Shown here piece after piece: positions 57,096 through 64,000 of a stretch of DNA of 64,000 bases. Within the stretch, counting starts at the first letter, position 1, and every line of letters begins with the position of its first letter. The position numbers and the translations under genes are program-made. The notes under the pieces were generated by a model. That model was not told where the DNA came from. It was given only the letters and a program-made list of their open reading frames with translations, and searched no databases. This DNA is from Metallyticus violacea (taxonomy: Eukaryota; Arthropoda; Insecta; Mantodea; Metallyticidae): positions 157,415,501-157,479,500 of the forward strand of contig CM060833.1 in NCBI GenBank assembly GCA_030762175.1, in the 5' to 3' direction.

Positions 57096-58359
57096 TTTTG
57101 CATAATAAAATTCATTCATATTAGAGACAATTTTAATATCAAATTTTGTCACTGCTATACAGATAAGGGTCGTATGAAAGGCCTACCCTTGTAATGTTAA
57201 ATGTACCACCTTTAGTTCTCATTTTCTCAAAGGCTATTACAATTAATGAAATGAAACTTTTACAGCATACAGATGCACATAATTGAAATTTGTTATTTAT
57301 TTTCACTGCTACCTATACCTAAAGCAAATTATAAACTATTTTCAATTGTTTGCTTTTTTTTCTATTTTATCCAAACATTTTCCTTTTTTACGTTTTCACA
57401 TTTTGTCCCAGCTCTACCATAGTACATCCACGTCATCACAATAATATTATGAATAAGTGGTAAAAGTTTCAAAGTGATGGCTTGTACAGATTTCTTAAAA
57501 AATGAAAAACTTATGCAAAAAAAAAAATGTATTTTGTGAATTAAATGCAGCCCAAAAAAAAAAAGTTTTTACAAAATTATTAACTTTTTCGATGGAAACG
57601 CCAGTAAGAACCTCCCAGCATTGTAAAACAACCATCTTTTCATGGCAACAAACGCTGCCAACTTATGAAATACAACTTCTTCTGTCATTCAAGGTAAACT
57701 ACATACTTCTAGAGCAAATTTTTTTCTGAGATGTAGAATTTTAACTGAACAGATGCTCGCAAAATTTAAAAAAATGGTTGCTGTAGTGACATAATTAACA
57801 ATTTGTTAAAAATGCATATAACCACGGAACATTAATAAAAAATCATGAAAATTCCACATATTAAAACGGTACAAAAAATATGATTTTGACCTCCTTCCCT
57901 TTAATGCTTCTCTTAAGAACTTGAAACTACGTGAAAGATTAAAATATGATACACATTATTCCAGGATAAATAATATATTGGCCGAGGAAAAATGTACATT
58001 CTTTTAATATAACGTGTAATGAAAAGCTCTGATGCCTTTATATTTACTATAAATTGTCACCACATTATTAGTGAACTGTTTGAATAAGGGAGGTTTCGAT
58101 GATGAAATCACCTTTTAACTGCACATTGCTCAGAGAACGACATACTTGTAACTTAGGGAAGCATTTTTGTGCAGTCGAATTCAATGTTAACAGCGTAAAC
58201 GTACTTTTAAAACAATTGAATACGAGGGGTTCTGAATAAAAAAAAATTAAGTTTTTACAGGCACAATTTCTCGCGCAAATTTTTAATTTTACAATAGTTT
58301 GTTAGCTTATTGCATAATGTACACGTGGAACTAAATGCATTATTGTTACTTCCGGTTCC
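57096..58359. other. No gene seen
   Basis: AT-rich with several A-runs; a 75-codon plus frame at 57502-57729 has no recognisable product. Confidence 0.5.
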
Positions 58360-58818
58360 GGCCTATGAGAGGCGTGCATGTTCAGATCCGCCTACAGCAA
58401 AATGGAGATGACACGCGACGGACAATATGCTGCTCTGAAATTCTGCTTTCGTCTCAACAAATCTCCTCTACAGGGGGCCTATTCAGAGCTTGTTCTATAT
58501 AGTACAGTTCGATGTGACTTTAAAATGTTTAAAAAGCAGAGGCAATCAATTAAAGGAAGGTGGGCGCTCCAGTTTGTGTTCTAACACTACTGCCGTCATG
58601 AGGATCGTCGAATAACATTCAGAATACTTTCAGCAATTCTCAGAATTTCACTGGATGCCACTGAAACTGGTAGCTGAAATGTTATACATGCTACGTGCTT
58701 GAAGATTGTGTTACATGAAGACGTAAATATTCTTTTAAAGCTAATCAATGCTGATGAAACTTGGTTGGGTCATTTCGATCCTAAAAGTAAACAGCACAGC
58801 TCTGCGTGCCCCTTCCCC

Positions 58819-58967
58819 GAAGAAGAAGAAGAAGAAGAAGAAGAAGAAGAAGAAGAAGAAGAAGAAGAAGAAGAAGAACGAGAACGAGAACGAGAAGAAG
58901 AAGAAGAAGAAGAAGAAGAAGAAGAAGAAGAAGAAGAAGAAGAAGAAGAAGAAGAAGAAGAAGAAGG
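58819..58967. repeat. (GAA)n microsatellite inside mariner coding region
   Basis: About 149 bases of GAA units with a CGAGAA-type interruption near 58879-58893. It encodes poly-Glu in the transposase frame, poly-Lys and poly-Arg in the other plus frames and poly-Ser on the minus strand. The long frames across it are repeat artefacts. Confidence 0.97.
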
Positions 58968-59166
58968 CAAAGAAGTTGCTTCTGCTGAGGAAGTTATGGT
59001 CACATCATTTTTCCACATTCAGGGAATGGTTTACCAGCATATCGTAACTATCAACACATCTGTAACCGGGCAGTGCTACAGAGATTTCCTGAAAACTCTG
59101 AAAGGCCATATCACACTCAAAAGGCCACGTTTCCTTGCCACAAATACAATGCTACTTCGCTGTAAT

Positions 59167-59444
59167 TTTTTAATAGTGTTTAACGCCCGCTTTTACTACT
59201 GCGGTATCACAGGCGGTGGATATTGATGATACACGAGATGAAATGATATATTGGGAAAGGATTTCTTTTTAAGGAAAGTTTCTAGGCCTAAGTTAGGGTA
59301 CCTGCCCGGCGTTTGCCATTTATGAGGACTGAGGTAAACCTGAAAAAAAACCTGAGTCAGGAAGGACGGTCCTGGCGGGATTCGAACCCCAGACCTGCCG
59401 CTCACGAGTCCGCGCCTTAACGACCTCGGCCACCCGTAGCGGTG
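59167..59444 (-). repeat. SINE-A copy inside mariner
   Basis: Full-length copy with tail complement, body and head ending CGGCCACCCGTAGCGG. The flanks CTTCGCTGTAAT (59155-59166) and CTTCGCGGTAAT (59445-59456) match at 11 of 12 bases and duplicate the codons of the second catalytic block of the host mariner. Confidence 0.94.
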
Positions 59445-59779
59445 CTTCGCGGTAATGCACTGCCGCAAATCCCAAATGTTGTTTCTTGATATCTCACAAA
59501 AATCTACGCGAAGTGTGCCCCTCATCCTCCCTACAGTCCAGATTTAACTCCTTGTGACTTTTTCCTTTTCCCAAAATTGAAGAAACGCCTTTGTGGGAGA
59601 CAATACTCACCATCAGAAACAGTGATGAAGTCTGCGGAATCGATTATAAAGAGTATGTCAAAAACGATTTGCACCTAACAGGGACTACTTTGGGAGAGTT
59701 CGTTATAATTATGAGGATGGATAAAGATATGCTGTCAAAACAAATGTATATTCATACTAATTTTTTTTTTTTTTTTTAG

Positions 59780-60861
59780 CCTCAATATTAAATGGAACTA
59801 GCAATAAAGTCTGCTTTAAGAAAAACATTAAGTGTGCAAAGGTATCTTAAATCTCATGTTCAGACTAACTAAAGTGAACTAACTCATGCATTTTTAATGC
59901 CCTGACTTGCATTTCTTCGCCCCCTCTCTGCTTCTGTATTTATTTACGTGTACGCATGCAAACATAACTGCAATTATGTCAATAACTATCATTTTATTGA
60001 AATAATCGACCGGCGATGGCTTAAGATCTATTGCTGCATTACTAGTCTCAGCAATCAACTGTACAATTCACCTCCATTTTTTCTTATGGAAGGCATAACA
60101 CAAACATAAGCCGTACCCCTGACCATACGTCTGCAGGTAACAGCTGCCCATGGTCGGCCTTGGTTTTACTTTCCATTATATAAACCAAATAAAACAAAAA
60201 GCGAGGGAGGAGAAGACGGAAGAGAAGCCCTGTGGATAATAAAAAGAGGAAGAAGTGAAGAGGCATGTGGCCTCGTTTTCTCCCTTAAAAACACCTGCCT
60301 GACCTTGGGGGAGATGGTCGGTTTATTTTGTGTTCAATAAAAATAAAAACTGGGAGATCTAAAGCGACTCCCTCTCGTTACGTATTGCAGCTGTCACCCC
60401 GCCTCCGATAGCCCATTCACGCCCACCTCTCAACTTCTGCGCGCGCAGTCAGAGAACACGTGGGGGTAAGGTATATACAAGATGACTTCGAGCTAGCATA
60501 TTAGCTTATTATCCTATGTATATTGTTGATAATATCTAGTAATTGGTTATCAAATCGCATTACGGAAAGCAATGGCATACAGTGCGACAGGGCGTTTCCA
60601 GAATACCACGTGACGCACAACAATAGTAACAGTATTGGTCTATACAGCTCACAGAAAGAACGTTGAAACAGTAGTAGTGTGTGGAAGAAATGAAACATGA
60701 CACCAGGAAAGTTGGAAGTCTGAATGTGGGGGAGAAAAACTGCGAAATAGAACAGAAAAGCTCCTTGATGGAGCATCCAGAGATGCACCAAACACCACTG
60801 ATATAACACATCTTCTAGATATCCATCCGATACACACGATGAAAATTAAACTGTGCTGCAT
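59780..60861. other. No gene identified
   Basis: Two less AT-rich patches, at 60110-60310 and 60370-60475. The second contains the perfect palindrome CTGCGCGCGCAG. Minus frames at 60501-60811 overlap each other and show no domain. Confidence 0.4.
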
Positions 60862-61105
60862 CTACCCAAGTGTGTTGTAAATCAGACCTTTGTATTCACT
60901 GCCAGGAAGATCCGACAAGTGGAAAGTCGTAACTGCCCCGAAGAATAGCTTCTCGTCAAGTGTCGTGGAGAGTGGCCAAACCGGTTCAGCTAGTAACATG
61001 ATTGGACGGAACAAGCTGAAGCAAATTGGTTTGTCCCCGACTTCAACTACTGTCTGGAAAAATAGTGCAAAGGAAAACATGTCAACCAACATTCCTATCA
61101 AATAA
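60862..61105. other. Stretch open on both strands, unidentified
   Basis: A 71-codon plus frame (60890-61105; KWKVVTAPKNSFSSSVVESG in part) lies opposite a 79-codon minus frame (60862-61101). The segment is less AT-rich than its flanks. Neither product is recognised and no splice signals stand out. Confidence 0.3.
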
Positions 61106-62501
61106 TAATCCGAAATGCATTGAAGAAGAGATCGAAAATATTACTTATGTCCACAGACATTTCTTCTGAACCTATATATCACTGGTGTCCAGATATTAAG
61201 TAATTACACATTTTAATGTTACATATTTATTCAGGAAGAAAAAGGCAAAGAAGTACGAGATATACAAATGTGAATGACTTTTTTTATAAATTGATTTTAC
61301 ATATTTAGAGTTATTAAAATAATATTCCAATATATTACATACTCTTACATTCCCCCCCCCCCATTATTGTGTCGCTCATCATTGTTACACTCAAAGCGAA
61401 ATTACAGTAGTCTGTTGTCATCATCAATAACGCCTTTCAAACATGTTCCTTTCTTGTTCTCAAAACGCATGAGAATTTGTAAATGTAAATTGTAAACCAT
61501 GGCACCAGTTGCGACTTCACTATCGTCCCAGCTGAAAATATGAATCCTATTGACAGTTCTTTCACAACAGGTGACAAGACAGTGCTCTGTCAAACTAGTA
61601 CGATGAAATCTTAATTTAAACAAAATTTACGAAGCAATGTGCATATTATAAACAAACAAGGAATTTCATCAAGAAACACACACCACTTACACAGTTGCAG
61701 AGATGCATACATAATCTAATAATAAGTTTATCTATCAAAGATATGTGCATAACTGTGGTGCAGTGAACACACCCTTGCTCAAACTTCAGGTATCTCAATT
61801 TAAATGTTTTATTATAGAAACATTGCAACTGCAATCATCCGAATGAATCATTGACGAGGAAAATTTATTTGGTTTGTCGTTAGACCTACACTGTAGAAAA
61901 CAATTAGAGCTGACAAGTGATTCGTATTTATGGATCGCTGTTTATGAGGTGGACAGATACTTTAAGCAGCTTCATCAAGAATCTAATTGTGGGGAAGCTG
62001 GGTGGATTCTTCGGCTATTTGATTGTGAAGGAAACAATTCAACATTTGCGGAATAAATGTGATTTGCCCAAATATGTGGTTTTCCGTAACGAAAAACACC
62101 ACACCAACTGAACACTGCTGCGAGACAGACACACTTCCCCTATACATTCACTAACACCGCCTGCCTTCATAAATTGGAAGAATTGCTGTTGTGAACGTAT
62201 AGTTCAATGTGCTTCTGTACATGTAAAAATACCAGTCTCCTTTCTTACATACAACGCCACCTACCAGAGCAAACACAAAGCTGCGACGCGATGACAAAAA
62301 CTGTAGTTTCATTTGAGCAACCTTATACTTAAGGTACTCAGCCTTGATGACGTTAAAGAAGAGCATTCAGTTACATACATGTTAAAAAGCAGCGAAATCT
62401 CAAAATGCGTTTTATCTGAACTTAATGCAGGTTACTCGCCATGACTCATGATGCATTGCAAGTTAGAGTTAGAGAGTCGGTTACAGATGGCAATCAGAAA
62501 A
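61106..62501. other. No gene seen
   Basis: C-run at 61353-61363. Short frames at 61402-61623 and 61874-62111 have no recognisable product. Confidence 0.45.
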
Positions 62502-63708
62502 TCTAAATTTGCTCAGACAAGTTTCCGGCTTAACTTTTCATTATAGTTACCTTTAATTGCAGCACTTCTTACATCTTTGAGTTAACATTTCAATCCCCTC
62601 ACAAAAATAGTCAGAAGTCTATTCTGCAAAATGACAATTACAGCATCCATCACTTCTTCGTCAAACGTAAATTTGCTTCCTCGGAGGTTCTTCTTCAGTT
62701 TTGAGAAGAGGAAATAGTCACTGGGAGCTAGATCTGGGCTGTAGGATGGATTGTCGATCTCCTTGAATTCACATTTCTTCACAGCTTCCTTTGCAACAAC
62801 AGCCGTGTGTATAGGCGCGTTGTCCTGAAGAAGGCGCACACCATCACTCAGCTTTCCTCGCCTTTTCTCTTGGATGGAAGCACGTAGTCTGTGCAGTAGG
62901 CCAGCACAGTACTCCCCATTTACTGTGGTGTTCCTCTCCTTGAAGTCAATGAAGAGTGTTCCTTCACAGTCCCAAAAGACTGTGACCATGATCTTCTTGG
63001 TTGACTGAGTGAGCTTCGCCTTTAGAGGCGGCGCTTCGCCAGGTTTACGCCACTCCATTGATTCTCTTTTAGACAAAGTGATCATAGTAGAGGACCATAG
63101 TTTCATCTCCTGTAGCAATGATTTCCAGAACTTTTCTGTTGTTGCCATGGCAGAACTCCAAAATGCCTGACAACAGCTGACTCGTTGCTGCTTTTGAAGT
63201 GAGGAAAGAAGTCTACGTACCCATCTAGTACTAACCTTATTCGTGTTTAAATGTTTATGAATAATTCGAAGAACTGTTGTTGCTAATTCTGTAACTTTGA
63301 TCCGCGGTCTCCATAATTTTTCCTTCAAGAGCGATGTTTTTAAGAGTGAGCACCTCCAAGGGCCGACCTGCACGCTCTTCATCTTCAATGCTTTCTCGAC
63401 CCATTCGAAAAAGTTTGGCCCATTCGTTTACGGTAGAATATGAGGGGATGCTTCCCCATATACACCATCCAATCGCTGTTTAATTTCATTTGGAGGTAAG
63501 TCCTTTTGTGAAGAACTTAATAACAGCTGGATACTTCATTTTGAACATGTCACAATCACATAAGCTATTTTATGCAATCATACGTGAATAACTTAACACA
63601 GCGGAGCGAAAGTTACATCTGCAATTATTTACTTAACAGATGAGGTATGACACCAGATAAGGATAATCCTTATCGGCGAGGCCGGAAACTTATGGACCTA
63701 CCCTCGTA
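62502..63708 (-). mobile_element. Mariner, near full length, frameshifted
   Basis: The most complete transposon in the window. The start codon on the minus strand is at 63539 (MKYPAVIKFFTKGL); the reading passes through NEWAKLFRMGRESIEDEERA. The first catalytic block, ATGDETMVLYYD, is present but in another frame than its neighbours, so at least two frameshifts flank it. Then come ESMEWRKPGEAPP, VFWDCEGTLFIDF, LLQDNAPIHT (second Asp) and YSPDLAPSDYFLFSKLKK (third Asp). The last two Asp are separated by exactly 34 residues, the mariner DD34D signature. A DYFCEGIEMLTQRCKKC end follows after a final frame change. The right terminus is ATAAGTTTCCGG-type at 63685-63708 (inverted), and the left near 62515 reads ACAAGTTTCCGG. 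All three catalytic Asp survive, but no single frame encodes the protein. Confidence 0.93.
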
Positions 63709-64000
63709 CATCATATACATGTGTTTTCAGCGCGCCCGACAGCACCAAGAAATTGGAAACTTTAAGTATTCCGTTTCAAGAAGTTATGGGGGAATAATGA
63801 AACTTGCAGATCGCTGTGCCTGGTGAAGTGGGTTATGTAGTTTCCATTAAAATGCAAGTTGTGCTAAATATGAATCACGAATACTCAACATTTCTGAGTT
63901 TATGTCGCTTATTTAATTGTGAAACTGTAGAACACCCAAGAATAGACGGTTTATATATGCGACGCTAAGCAATTTTTCTCCGTGTATAAAACCATAATAT

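Larger units (their letters stand above)
58360..59760 (+). mobile_element. Mariner, decayed, with microsatellite and SINE-A inserted
   Basis: N-terminus at about 58400: MEMTRDGQYAALKFCFRLNK. Broken pieces follow, among them EDRRITF after a frame change. The frame at 58699-59226 reads LINADETWLGHFDPKSKQHS, the block with the first catalytic Asp (present, in ADETW). It then enters the GAA expansion and emerges in frame as EEVMVTSFFHIQGMVYQHIV. The second catalytic block is split by SINE-A and reads LLRCN before and LLRGN after the insertion, where relatives have LL-DN, so this Asp is lost. The third block, PHPPYSPDLTPCDFFLFPKL, is intact near 59520-59580. The copy is inactive. Confidence 0.87.

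Noticed and set aside
58806..59047. Poly-Arg, poly-Lys, poly-Glu and poly-Ser frames at the GAA repeat
   Set aside because: All are artefacts of the trinucleotide repeat; only the poly-Glu frame lies in line with the mariner transposase.
1..64000. Prokaryotic operons, CRISPR arrays, phage or integron systems
   Set aside because: No long frames, no ribosome-binding context, no spaced direct repeats; SINEs, LINE and mariners show a eukaryotic nuclear genome.

Overview
The window looks like intergenic or intronic DNA from the nuclear genome of an arthropod, most likely an insect with a large, repeat-rich genome. The evidence is strongly AT-rich sequence, no long intact open reading frame, many decayed mariner/Tc1-type transposases, abundant tRNA-derived SINEs with target-site duplications, and a short interstitial CCTAA (TTAGG) array of the insect telomere type. 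I cannot name the species. No complete host gene is visible. There are no operons, prokaryotic signals or CRISPR arrays, and no functional tRNA or rRNA genes.

Most recognisable content is mobile DNA in layers. The oldest layer is a set of mariner and Tc1/IS630-like transposase remains at about 1.5-2.4, 3.9-4.1, 6.2-6.6, 9.3-10.0, 10.8-11.1, 17.3-17.9, 18.5-19.3, 21.2-22.3, 24.2-25.0, 26.2-26.7, 29.4-30.0, 31.9-32.2, 34.4-35.2, 37.7-38.2, 38.7-39.5, 41.9-42.6, 55.6-56.0, 58.4-59.8 and 62.5-63.7 kb. All are broken by stops, frameshifts or internal deletions; the most complete is at 62.5-63.7 kb. A decayed LINE 3' half (45.6-47.1 kb, minus) and a non-autonomous hAT-type element (14.5-15.2 and 48.0-48.8 kb) add to this layer.

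Two SINE families lie on top. SINE-A (Ser/Leu-tRNA-like head, about 280 bp) and SINE-B (Gly-tRNA-like head, about 290 bp) are each present in many copies. Several copies sit inside mariners or the LINE, with 11-15 bp target-site duplications at the clearest ones, so the SINEs are the younger layer. Older tRNA-like relics (8.9, 12.6, 13.0, 28.7, 47.9 kb) suggest further families.

Host-gene signals are weak. There is a possible first exon of a secreted protein (49640-49711, plus) with a hydrophobic leader and a consensus splice donor, a Cys-containing terminal-exon-like stretch (50383-50507, plus), and a possible internal exon on the minus strand (23002-23089). I found no convincing new multi-gene system. 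The most interesting signals are the conserved stem-loops in both SINEs, a GAA repeat apparently grown from lysine codons of a mariner transposase without breaking the frame, an unclassified repeat pair with a perfect hairpin (39.6 and 56.9 kb), and the possible secreted-protein exon. Assignments rest on reading the sequence and remembered family motifs; no database search was run.
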